Positions 1-5,662 of a stretch of DNA of 6,546 bases are shown here, in pieces (within the stretch, counting starts at the first letter, position 1; each line of letters opens with the position of its first letter). This stretch comes from an uncultured Campylobacter sp. GTDB taxonomy: Bacteria; Campylobacterota; Campylobacteria; Campylobacterales; Campylobacteraceae. The position numbers were made by a program, and so were the translations under genes. Below the pieces are notes generated by a model that was not told the DNA's origin, made no database searches, and saw only the letters and a program-made list of their open reading frames with translations. The stretch lies in assembly GCF_938045535.1 (NCBI RefSeq), contig NZ_CALIMQ010000303.1, forward strand, positions 1 to 6,546, in the 5' to 3' direction.

Positions 1-2
1 TT

Positions 3-812
3 ACGTCTATTATTTTTATCATGATTATGATTATGGCAGTGTATACCTTTGCAAGTCAACGTTTTGATTTTAAAGAATTAGAAACAATTGCAAATACAAT
101 CTCTACTCCAATGCCAAATATCTGGTTTTCTGTTCTGAATTATTTTTCGCTCTGCGTTATGACAGGTGTATCAATGGCTTTTGTATTAGGGGGATCCATT
201 ATGAGGATTGGTGTAGCAGAAAAAGGTGGCACTTTGGGTGGATTTATAATCGGTATTATCATCACAGTTACAACCTGTATCTTATATGCAAATGTAAAAC
301 TTGCAACGACTGTTGATATTCCTATGTTGGCTATTGCCAAACAGATTCACCCTGCATTTGCGTTTGTGTATGCACTTGTTATCTTCGGCTTGATCTTTAA
401 TACTGCTTTCAGTTTATTCTATGCCTTAGCAAAACGTTTCTCATCTAATCAATCAAAACGTTTTTATCCAATTATGATTGGCACCGTAGTTGTAGGGTAT
501 ATATTATCCTTTATGGGCTTTAAAAAATTAGTATCGATTATGTATCCAATTCTAGGTTATATTGGTTTTATAATGTTGATGGTATTACTAATTGGGTGGA
601 TCAAAGAGAGGTCAAATATTAGAGATGAGAAGTTTTTGCGTCGCAAGATGATTCGGTTGATCACAAAAAAATATGATGATGAACAGGAATATACGAAGGC
701 AGATAAAGAAAAATTTCAGAAGCTGGGTGAGGATTCAATAGTTGATACTAAAAGTATTAAAAGCGATATCAAAGATCTTGTCAAAGAGCAGTTCACTGAT
801 GATAATAAATAA
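3..812 (+). CDS. YkvI-family membrane protein, 5'-truncated by window edge
   Basis: Partial integral membrane protein, probably of the YkvI family (APC-superfamily-like transporters of unknown substrate). The frame is open from position 3 with no stop, so the gene begins outside the window; the ATG at 21 lies inside a hydrophobic segment and is unlikely to be the true start. Numbering from that ATG, membrane segments are visible at about residues 1-12 (end of a helix), 35-61, 73-95, 112-138, 148-167 and 170-194. The sixth contains a YPILGYIG motif typical of YkvI proteins. A charged cytoplasmic tail of about 69 residues (195-263), rich in Lys, Asp and Glu, follows. The gene is AT-rich, uses codons such as TTA, ATA and AAT, and lacks the AAATTT idiom of the genes downstream, suggesting horizontal acquisition, perhaps from a Firmicute (inference). 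Family fairly confident; substrate unknown. Confidence 0.75.
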   Translation, partial: TSIIFIMIMIMAVYTFASQRFDFKELETIANTISTPMPNIWFSVLNYFSLCVMTGVSMAFVLGGSIMRIGVAEKGGTLGGFIIGIIITVTTCILYANVKLATTVDIPMLAIAKQIHPAFAFVYALVIFGLIFNTAFSLFYALAKRFSSNQSKRFYPIMIGTVVVGYILSFMGFKKLVSIMYPILGYIGFIMLMVLLIGWIKERSNIRDEKFLRRKMIRLITKKYDDEQEYTKADKEKFQKLGEDSIVDTKSIKSDIKDLVKEQFTDDNK

Positions 813-925
813 AGTTCAAAAAAATAAAGAAAGAACGATTATTTGAATTGGTTGAATTTTAAGGGCGGTAAAGGATTTCGCTTGAAATAAAAAGAGCTCG
901 GAAAACCTTGATTAGCCTAATTTAA

Positions 926-931
926 TATAAT
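926..931 (+). promoter_or_regulatory. Putative -10 box (TATAAT) for the 1022-1462 gene
   Basis: A perfect TATAAT lies in the AT-rich gap between the membrane protein gene and the next gene, about 90 bases before the likely ATG. No convincing -35 is present at 16-18 bp, which is usual for Campylobacter sigma-70 promoters. The region is so AT-rich that chance matches are possible. I found no clear terminator for the upstream gene in 813-925. Confidence 0.4.
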
Positions 932-1011
932 GATTTTAAAAAGATTAAATCAAACATATTTTCTGTTCTTTATCGTAAAAATTTCAAAATAAAAGCAACT
1001 ATGAATTTAAA

Positions 1012-1016
1012 AAGGA
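1012..1016 (+). promoter_or_regulatory. Shine-Dalgarno AAGGA that decides the start at 1022
   Basis: AAGGA sits five bases before the ATG at 1022, the ideal spacing. The earlier in-frame ATG at 1001 has only an A-rich stretch with no purine box before it. The shorter start is therefore preferred. Confidence 0.65.
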
Positions 1017-1021
1017 CAAAG

Positions 1022-1462
1022 ATGGATCGCAAAAACGGATCTGCGAATTTCAGATCCGCAGACGATGAGATGTTTGCGTTTTTATCGAGCTTGGGCGATC
1101 GCTGGCAGGTGAGCGAGGGCGGAGTGAAATTTATAGAAGAAAATTTTACCTTCGTCGGCTCCAAGCCCGTCTTGCGGGGATTGAAAGATTACGCGACCGC
1201 GGACTGCCTGAGCTTTGCCGGTGCCAGAAGCTTCATAGACGCAAATCCTGCGGTAAAAGCGAGGATTTTAGGCGGTGAAATCTGCTATCTGGGTGATAAT
1301 TTAACGAGTGCCGAGGTTAAATTTGCGCCTGAATACTTTCACGATTTTTTAAAATTTATAATGGAGCAGGTCCCCGAACACCACTATTTTTTCAGCCCTA
1401 CCGCGCGATGGCTCCTGCTGGTTGCGATGGAGAAATACGTGGAATTTGCGGCTTTAGATTAG
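1022..1462 (+). CDS. Hypothetical protein, 146 aa, family not recognised
   Basis: I do not recognise this protein. The start at 1022 is chosen because AAGGA lies five bases upstream; an ATG at 1001 would add seven residues. It looks soluble, with no signal peptide or membrane segment. The C-terminal half is rich in aromatics: a segment at about 103-115 (PEYFHDFLKFIME) is followed by PEHHYFFSPTARW (118-130) and a hydrophobic strand ending in MEKYVEFAALD. Such a layout occurs in some small immunity-type proteins, but that is only a resemblance. Codon use (GCG, CGC, AAATTT blocks) matches the native genes downstream, not the AT-rich gene upstream. It stands alone, convergent with the peptidase gene. 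An 8-bp inverted repeat lies within its first dozen codons. The frame stays open for 59 codons after the TAG, so the protein may be a truncated form of a longer one. Confidence 0.65.
   Translation: MDRKNGSANFRSADDEMFAFLSSLGDRWQVSEGGVKFIEENFTFVGSKPVLRGLKDYATADCLSFAGARSFIDANPAVKARILGGEICYLGDNLTSAEVKFAPEYFHDFLKFIMEQVPEHHYFFSPTARWLLLVAMEKYVEFAALD
1036..1058 (+). repeat. Inverted repeat in the first codons of the hypothetical gene
   Basis: CGGATCTG (1036-1043) and CAGATCCG (1051-1058) are perfect reverse complements separated by seven bases, forming an 8-bp stem starting 11 bases after the ATG. In mRNA it could reduce initiation from the 1022 start; it may also be a coincidence of coding sequence. 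Confidence 0.5.
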
Positions 1463-1600
1463 TTTGGATCCGCGAAAATTTGCGAAATTTCGCCGCCTGT
1501 GCCGCGCGAGTTCGAACTGGCTGCGGCTTGCTACGGCGCAGCAAAAAGATCAGTGATTTATCGACTGCGGCAAGAACCGCGACGCAGTGGCATAAAATTT

Positions 1601-1617
1601 AAACGGGCGCCCCGTTT
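1601..1617 (-). terminator. Hairpin after the peptidase gene, possible terminator
   Basis: AAACGGG (1601-1607) and CCCGTTT (1611-1617) form a perfect 7-bp stem with a three-base loop. On the minus strand it begins six bases after the TAG of the metallopeptidase gene and is followed by AAATTTTATG, a weak T-containing tail. It sits between two convergent genes, so it may stop transcription of the minus-strand operon, and to a lesser degree that of the plus-strand gene, whose side lacks a T tract. The remainder of 1463-1600 holds a 12-bp palindrome (GCGAAATTTCGC, 1482-1493) and no other gene I can support. Confidence 0.5.
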
Positions 1618-1622
1618 GCGAA

Positions 1623-2951
1623 CTAGCCTTTGCCTAGCTTGATACGTGCCCTAAAATCGGGCATGATCTGCGCGATGAGCGCGTAAAAGTCCGCTCCATG
1701 GTTTGCATGGATGAGGTGCGCGAGCTCGTGCAACACGACGTATTCGACGAAGCGCGGATCCCGCTCTATCAGGCTTAGCGAGAAGTTGAGATAGCCCTTA
1801 GCGTGGTTGCAGCTGCCCCAGCGCGTCTGCATTTTGCGCACCCGCACCCGCGCGATCTTTCGGCCTATCCGCGGAGAAAATTTCTCGATATAGCGCAGAT
1901 AAAGCTCAAGCGCAAAGGCCTTTTTAAACGCCGCAAACTCGCCCTCGCTCTCGCAAAAGATCACGTCTCGTGACATAAAAATTTTATCTTTAAATTTAGA
2001 GCTTTGGATAAAATTTTTAATCGTAAAATCGGGCTCGTCGCGCTCCTCCGCTTGCGCGCTTTGCGCTACATTTTGCGGCGCGTTTTCGCTCGCGGATTTT
2101 GAAGTTTTTTCGCTAGCGACCGAAATTCCTTCGCCCACGATAGAACTAAAATTTGAAATTTCTCCGTTCGCAGCGGGTTTAAATTTTGAAATTTCATCCC
2201 CTGCGGCAGGGTCAAATTTTAAAATTCCGCCCCTTGCAGTGGAGTTAAATTTACCTGCGTCGTCGCTTTGTGGAGCGCACCCGTCCGAATGAAATTTTAA
2301 AATTTCACCGCAGGATTGCTCGCGGACATTTTGCGTCGCCGTATTTATAAACCCGCCGCTTTGTCGCATTGCGCTTTGCTGTGCGAGCCCTTGCGCCGCA
2401 TCGTCCGGTAGGTTAAATTTCAAATTATCGCTCGCTGTGCCATTTTGCGAGGCGCACTCGCCCGAGTGAAATTTTAAAATTTCACTTCCCGCGCCGTCAT
2501 TCATGCCGCCCGCACCGTTATTTGCGCTGCCGCTCACATCGCTTCCCGCGCCGCTTTGTAAATGAGCCGAATTTACGCCTCCCGCGCCGCTATTCGCATC
2601 GCCATTCGCCCAGTTCGTGCAGCCTTGCGTGCCGCCATTGTCTAAATTTTTATTCGCGCCGCAGTTTGCGTCGAGCTCAGCCTCGCGGCTAAATTTCAGC
2701 TTATAAATTTTGCCTAAAATTCTAACCTGATCGCTCGCTAAAAGTTTGCTTCGCAGTCGCGCTAGCGTTTGGCGGATCCAGCTTTCGTGCTTCAGGATGA
2801 AGTCTTTCGCTTGCGTCACGGTGTAGGAACGCGGCACGCTGACGCTGATTTCACACTCTTTATTGATGCGGATGCGCGCGTATTTCATCCGCTTAAAACG
2901 CAGACTGATCGGCAAGTCTAGCAAATTTAGACTAACTTTTTGCTCTGCCAT
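1623..2951 (-). CDS. YgjP/DUF45-type zinc metallopeptidase with a large low-complexity insertion
   Basis: Predicted cytosolic zinc-dependent peptidase of the YgjP-like (DUF45, M48-related) family; substrates are unknown. The C-terminal catalytic part is canonical: VRKMQTRWGSC at 371-381, then VVLHELAHLIHANH at 405-418 with metal ligands H408 and H412, catalytic E409 and probable third ligand H418, followed by MPDFRARI. The N-terminal part (1 to about 96) is also family-like. Between them, about residues 97-305 form an Asn/Gly/Ala/Ser-rich insertion with repeated EILKF-type units. Without it the protein would be about 233 residues, near the usual family length; with it, 442. The ATG overlaps the end of the MATE gene by 25 bp, so the two are probably cotranscribed and translationally coupled; the ribosome site is weak (AAGTAAAAA). 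Active-site residues are present, so activity is plausible if the insertion forms a loop. Family call strong; biological role unknown. Confidence 0.9.
   Translation of the reverse strand: MAEQKVSLNLLDLPISLRFKRMKYARIRINKECEISVSVPRSYTVTQAKDFILKHESWIRQTLARLRSKLLASDQVRILGKIYKLKFSREAELDANCGANKNLDNGGTQGCTNWANGDANSGAGGVNSAHLQSGAGSDVSGSANNGAGGMNDGAGSEILKFHSGECASQNGTASDNLKFNLPDDAAQGLAQQSAMRQSGGFINTATQNVREQSCGEILKFHSDGCAPQSDDAGKFNSTARGGILKFDPAAGDEISKFKPAANGEISNFSSIVGEGISVASEKTSKSASENAPQNVAQSAQAEERDEPDFTIKNFIQSSKFKDKIFMSRDVIFCESEGEFAAFKKAFALELYLRYIEKFSPRIGRKIARVRVRKMQTRWGSCNHAKGYLNFSLSLIERDPRFVEYVVLHELAHLIHANHGADFYALIAQIMPDFRARIKLGKG
2037..2663 (-). repeat. Low-complexity insertion with internal repeats in the peptidase gene
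   Basis: This in-frame segment encodes about residues 97-305 of the peptidase. Its N-terminal half has Gly/Asn/Ala repeats (NSGAGGVNS, NNGAGGMND, DGAGS). Its second half has units built on ILKF: EILKFHSGECASQ (157-169), EILKFHSDGCAPQ (216-228), then GGILKFDPAA, DEISKFKPAA and GEISNFSS. At the DNA level the first two contain the identical 16-bp palindrome GAAATTTTAAAATTTC at 2468-2483 and 2291-2306, with similar flanks. It has stayed open on the minus strand for more than 200 codons. Confidence 0.8.
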
Positions 2952-4249
2952 TTTTTACTTATCCATCGCGCCGTATTCGCGCTGCCGCGCAGCCACTCGT
3001 CGCAGAAAAACCCGATCCAAACGCCCAAAATTCCATACCCCAGATGAATGCCCAAAAGCCAGCCCACGGGGATCGAGACGCCCCACATAAAGATCACGCC
3101 CATCGCAAAGGGAAACCTCGCGTCGCCGCTTGCGCGCAGGGCGTTTACGAACACGATATTAAGCGTCCGTCCGAACTCAAGCCCCAGCGTGAGGTAAAAA
3201 AGCGGCCGCATGACTTGCTTGTGCGCCTCGTTTAGGCTCAACATCTCCATGATCTGCTCGCGCGCTAAAAACACGATCGCGACGAAAAGCGCCGTCGCCC
3301 CGAGCCCGAAGCGCAGCGCGGTAAAAGTGTGCCTATATGCTTCCTGCGGCTTGGCGGCGCCTACGAGGCGGCCTACGATCACTTCGTTTGCCATACTGAT
3401 CGCGCTTCCGCCGAAGAAGATGAATGATGAAATTTGAAAATAGATCGTCTGCACGGTAAGGCTCGCCTCGCCCATGCTCGCGACGAAGGCGAAGGCAACT
3501 AGATATTGCACGATCCACAGCATGTTTTCGCCCGCGCTCGGAAGCCCTACGGATAAAATTTTGCGCAGCGTGGCGAGCTTGATCTTTAAAAACATCGTGA
3601 GGTAAAATTTTATCTTTAGCACCTTCGTGATGATGAGAAAGAATAAAAATACGCCGATCATGCGCCCCGCGATCGTGCTCACGCCGATGCCCTCAAGCCC
3701 GTAGTACGGCAGTCCGAAGGGCCGAAAGAGCACGACGTAGTTGCCCGCGAGCGTTACTAAATTCATAACCACGGAGACCGCGATGATGAAATTTGCGTAT
3801 CCGTAAACGCGCACGATGGCGCTAAGCACGATCGCGACGGCGTCTATCGCAAAGACGATGCTGATGACTTTAAGATAGATCGCGCTTTCGCTCAAAAGCT
3901 CGGCGGGCACCTGCAGCGCGTGCAGTAAAAACGGTGCGCAGCTAAAGACGAAAACGCCGCTGCAAAGCCCAATGAGCGCGTTGAATGCGATGCTTGTGTG
4001 GATCGCGCGCATCGCTAGGACTTTGTTTTTCGCCCCCAGCGCCTGCGCTACGAGTACGGAGCAGCCCACGGCGAGGAAGCCGAAAACGGTGATGAAGAGC
4101 AAAAATATCTCGTTGCCCGCCCCCAGCGCGCCTACTAGCGAGACGTCCACGCGCGAGATCATGTAGGTATTGATAAACGTAGTCACGAGGCGCAAAAACA
4201 TATCGATGTAGATTGCGAGTGAGAGCCTTAGTAGCGAGATTTCTTTCAT
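2927..4249 (-). CDS. MATE-family multidrug efflux transporter
   Basis: Inner-membrane cation-coupled antiporter of the MATE family, expected to export drugs, dyes or cationic metabolites; the substrate cannot be read from sequence. The 440 residues are typical in length and show about twelve hydrophobic helices in two homologous halves. Family marks include VAQALGAKN (67-75) after helix 2, its second-half counterpart VGRLVGAAKPQEA (292-304), NALRASGDARFP (369-380) before helix 11, and GVWIGFFCDEWLRG (409-422) at the last helix. The C-terminus ends in a basic tail. The start at 4249 is preceded by AAAGGC at suitable spacing. Its 3' end overlaps the metallopeptidase start by 25 bp, so it is the first gene of a two-gene operon. 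No break or missing segment is seen. It resembles DinF/NorM/YeeO-like members generally; the subgroup is not assigned. Confidence 0.93.
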   Translation of the reverse strand: MKEISLLRLSLAIYIDMFLRLVTTFINTYMISRVDVSLVGALGAGNEIFLLFITVFGFLAVGCSVLVAQALGAKNKVLAMRAIHTSIAFNALIGLCSGVFVFSCAPFLLHALQVPAELLSESAIYLKVISIVFAIDAVAIVLSAIVRVYGYANFIIAVSVVMNLVTLAGNYVVLFRPFGLPYYGLEGIGVSTIAGRMIGVFLFFLIITKVLKIKFYLTMFLKIKLATLRKILSVGLPSAGENMLWIVQYLVAFAFVASMGEASLTVQTIYFQISSFIFFGGSAISMANEVIVGRLVGAAKPQEAYRHTFTALRFGLGATALFVAIVFLAREQIMEMLSLNEAHKQVMRPLFYLTLGLEFGRTLNIVFVNALRASGDARFPFAMGVIFMWGVSIPVGWLLGIHLGYGILGVWIGFFCDEWLRGSANTARWISKKWQSKKLV

Positions 4250-4271
4250 ATTTTGCCTTTATTTGGGGAAA

Positions 4272-4277
4272 ATTGTA
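4272..4277 (-). promoter_or_regulatory. Putative -10 box (TACAAT) for the MATE-peptidase operon
   Basis: On the minus strand TACAAT lies 22 bases before the MATE ATG, the same distance as the antitoxin promoter box from its ATG. It would give a short leader. A second, perfect TATAAT on the minus strand at 4359-4364 is an alternative start farther upstream. Neither has a clear -35. Confidence 0.4.
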
Positions 4278-4335
4278 GCCGAAAATTCTTTTAGGTTTGC
4301 TTTTACGCAGGAGGGGGGCGAGTGGAGTTGCTTTT

Positions 4336-4353
4336 GCATGCTGCGCGGCATGC
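4336..4353 (-). repeat. Inverted repeat GCATGC-N6-GCATGC upstream of the MATE gene
   Basis: Two copies of the self-complementary hexamer GCATGC flank the six bases TGCGCG. The element lies just downstream (minus strand) of a TATAAT at 4359-4364, where a transcript from that box would begin. It could be a protein-binding operator or a leader hairpin; it lacks a T tract on either side and so is not a good terminator. The rest of the 256-base gap 4250-4505 shows no gene. Confidence 0.45.
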
Positions 4354-4505
4354 GTAAAATTATAATTTACGGCGCTCGGCGTGAATATGCGGTAATTTAG
4401 CGGGGAGGAGCGGTTAATTTCTTTGGCGCTGCTGCGGCGGCGAATGAGTGGTTTTAATAAACGGAGCGCGGAATTTAAACGCAGATGTTTTAAACAAGCG
4501 TCAAG

Positions 4506-4784
4506 CTATCTCAATAAATTTTGCTTAAATATCGCTAGGATAACGATCATATCGTTAGGTTCATCTATTAGATACGGGATTACGAAACCCTTAAACACAA
4601 AATCTCTAATTTTATCATCGTCAAAGCTCTTTGATCTACGAAATTTATACGGCATAAAGCCAAGCTCGCCTGCTCGCGCAAAAAGCTCGTTTTTAAAATT
4701 TTCCGCCGCATCCTCTGAGCGCTCTACGATCTTGCTAAGTTGCGCGAGAAATCTTTTAGACTGGATTATTTTTAATTTTTCCAG
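4506..4784 (-). CDS. RelE/ParE-type toxin frame lacking a normal start codon
   Basis: An otherwise intact 92-residue frame resembling RelE/ParE-family toxins of type II toxin-antitoxin systems, which act as ribosome-dependent mRNA interferases or gyrase poisons. It reads (L)EKLKIIQSKRFLAQL at the N-terminus, then FMPYKFRRSKSFDDDKIRD (43-61), FVFKGFVIPYLID (62-74) and VILAIFKQN (81-89), matching the strand-rich C-terminal core of the family. An in-frame TGA lies just before it (4802-4800), and between that stop and the conserved EKLKI there is no ATG, GTG or TTG; only CTG at 4784 stands in the start position. The first internal ATG (4655) would leave only the C-terminal half. An AGG six bases before the CTG could serve as a ribosome site, so weak CTG initiation is possible. 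It overlaps the antitoxin end by 13 bp. It may be silent, and its partner is broken too. Family call from motifs, fairly confident; activity doubtful. Confidence 0.75.
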   Translation of the reverse strand: MEKLKIIQSKRFLAQLSKIVERSEDAAENFKNELFARAGELGFMPYKFRRSKSFDDDKIRDFVFKGFVIPYLIDEPNDMIVILAIFKQNLLR

Positions 4785-5023
4785 CCCATACCTAGCTCTT
4801 CAAAGCCGCTTAGATCGCCGTTTGCGTATGATTTTAAATCTGCATCTATTCCGTTTTTTATCTCGTCGTAACTTTTGCCTGATCTAAACTCCGATAGAAT
4901 CGTTTCTAAGCTTTTCTCGCCGCTTAGAGTGATCTGCGCGGAGGGATCAATTTTTAAAAAAAGCTTCTTAAAAGTTTCGAGAGTATCGCGATCGACGCCG
5001 CTTTGGATCTACATAGTGATCAT
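4772..5023 (-). pseudogene. Antitoxin gene broken by a TAG at codon 5
   Basis: An 83-codon frame directly upstream of the toxin, in the position and size of a type II antitoxin. It begins ATG ATC ACT ATG TAG and then reads IQSGVDRDTLETFKKLF..., continuing uninterrupted to GFEELGMGWKN and a TAA. The nonsense codon is at 5011-5009. No ATG, GTG or TTG follows in frame until ATG 4789, close to the end, so the protein cannot be restarted. An excellent Shine-Dalgarno (AAGGAG, 5034-5029) five bases before the ATG and an extended -10 promoter show that the ORF was built for expression. The rest of the frame has clean Campylobacter-like codon use, so the break looks recent. One base change from AAG or CAG would explain it. 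The antitoxin family is not recognised; the role is inferred from the overlap with the toxin. A sequencing error is the main alternative. Confidence 0.7.
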
Positions 5024-5028
5024 TTTGG

Positions 5029-5034
5029 CTCCTT
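5029..5034 (-). promoter_or_regulatory. Strong Shine-Dalgarno (AAGGAG) of the antitoxin gene
   Basis: AAGGAG on the minus strand is separated by CCAAA from the ATG at 5023. It supports that ATG as the original start of the antitoxin, so the TAG four codons later is inside the gene rather than upstream of it. Confidence 0.65.
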
Positions 5035-5045
5035 AAATTTTAGCG

Positions 5046-5051
5046 ATTATA
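5046..5051 (-). promoter_or_regulatory. Extended -10 promoter of the toxin-antitoxin pair
   Basis: Minus-strand TGCTATAAT: a perfect TATAAT preceded by TG at the extended -10 position, 22 bases before the antitoxin ATG. Transcription would begin near 5039, giving a leader of about 16 bases that holds the Shine-Dalgarno. The -35 region is only T-rich, as is common in Campylobacter. Confidence 0.6.
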
Positions 5052-5104
5052 GCAGCTCATAGCTAAATTTAAAATTCCAACCGTTTTAGAGCCAAAGCTC
5101 GATA

Positions 5105-5118
5105 AAATTTTAAAATTT
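5105..5118. repeat. AAATTTTAAAATTT palindrome after the acetyltransferase gene
   Basis: A perfect 14-bp AT palindrome just after the GNAT stop codon. It shares its core with the palindromes inside the peptidase gene (2291-2306, 2468-2483) and the longer one at 5663-5682. It has no GC stem, so a classical terminator is not supported. Confidence 0.5.
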
Positions 5119-5125
5119 ACGCCCG

Positions 5126-5566
5126 CTAGATCGAATTTCGCTTCCTCATGTGGATCGTAAAGTGCTCCGACGCGTCCTTAAAGCCGCACTTTTGTAGGAA
5201 TTCTCCGGCACCCCCAGCCTTGTGTAGGGGGGTCACGACAAAGGTGGTGGTGTGCGCAAAGCGTTTATTAAAGGCATTTACGAGCGCCGTGCCGATATCG
5301 CGCCTTTGATAATCCTTATGAACTATCACGCAGTAAAGATAGCTCGTAGCGAAGTTGTCGCGGTCGCAAAACGCCTCCAGCACTCCCACGGTCTTGCCCT
5401 GCGTTTTGGCGATAGCCACGTAATCATAGGCGCGCCACACCCTGTATGTCTCGTGTGGCGGCACGGAGGCTGCGTTTTGTTCCGTATCCCAGCCGATCGA
5501 GATCATTATCTCATCTAGATCGCTAGGCTTAAAATCGGCGGAATTTTCTAAAATTTCAAACTCCAT
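5126..5566 (-). CDS. GNAT-family N-acetyltransferase
   Basis: Cytosolic acetyl-CoA-dependent acyltransferase of the GNAT superfamily; the acceptor is unknown. The 146 residues show the core fold: a strand with GKTVGVLEAFCD (57-68), a strand YLYCVIVHKDYQRR (76-89) leading into the acetyl-CoA pyrophosphate loop R89-D-I-G92-T-A94 (R-x-x-G-x-A) and its helix, then TTTFVVTPLHKAGGAGEFLQKCGFKDA (107-132), the usual C-terminal motif B with the helix before the GF turn. The ATG at 5566 has a strong AAGGAG seven bases upstream. It is transcribed away from the amidohydrolase gene and stops 102 bases before the antitoxin start, which has its own promoter, so it is probably monocistronic. Specificity (small molecule, peptide or aminoglycoside) cannot be told; nothing marks it as a resistance enzyme. 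Confidence 0.88.
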   Translation of the reverse strand: MEFEILENSADFKPSDLDEIMISIGWDTEQNAASVPPHETYRVWRAYDYVAIAKTQGKTVGVLEAFCDRDNFATSYLYCVIVHKDYQRRDIGTALVNAFNKRFAHTTTFVVTPLHKAGGAGEFLQKCGFKDASEHFTIHMRKRNSI

Positions 5567-5602
5567 CTTCGCTCCTTAATTGAAATATCTTTTCAAATCG
5601 CA

Positions 5603-5608
5603 AGTATA
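5603..5608 (-). promoter_or_regulatory. Putative -10 box (TATACT) for the acetyltransferase gene
   Basis: TATACT on the minus strand lies 36 bases before the ATG at 5566. No clear -35. It is one half of the divergent promoter region shared with the amidohydrolase gene. Confidence 0.4.
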
Positions 5609-5662
5609 TCGCCGTAGCTTTAAAACGGCATTAAATATCAATTAGCGGCTCTTGCGGCGAGG

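Noticed and set aside
1408..1602. Plus-strand open frame overlapping the end of the hypothetical gene
   Set aside because: Out of frame with the gene, no ribosome site, Arg/Ala/Cys-rich translation; treated as a by-product of GC-rich sequence.
2037..2663. CRISPR-like or mobile repeat array in the peptidase gene
   Set aside because: Repeat units are irregular in spacing and sequence, all remain in one reading frame, and there are no uniform spacers, terminal inverted repeats or transposase.
4423..4887. Plus-strand open frame of 154 codons
   Set aside because: It runs antisense to the toxin and antitoxin frames, which show family motifs and overlap in the usual way; the plus-strand translation is basic, Ser/Arg/Leu-rich and unlike a real protein.
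4506..5128. In-frame TAG read as sense (amber suppression)
   Set aside because: TAG ends the toxin, acetyltransferase and metallopeptidase frames normally, with other stops soon after, so it serves as an ordinary stop here.
5227..5232. G6 tract in the acetyltransferase gene (another at 4313-4318 upstream of the MATE gene) as phase-variation sites
   Set aside because: Campylobacter contingency tracts are usually eight or more G; six is too short to expect frequent slippage.
5252..5518. Plus-strand open frame of 88 codons
   Set aside because: Antisense shadow of the acetyltransferase gene, which has a strong ribosome site and the acetyl-CoA loop.
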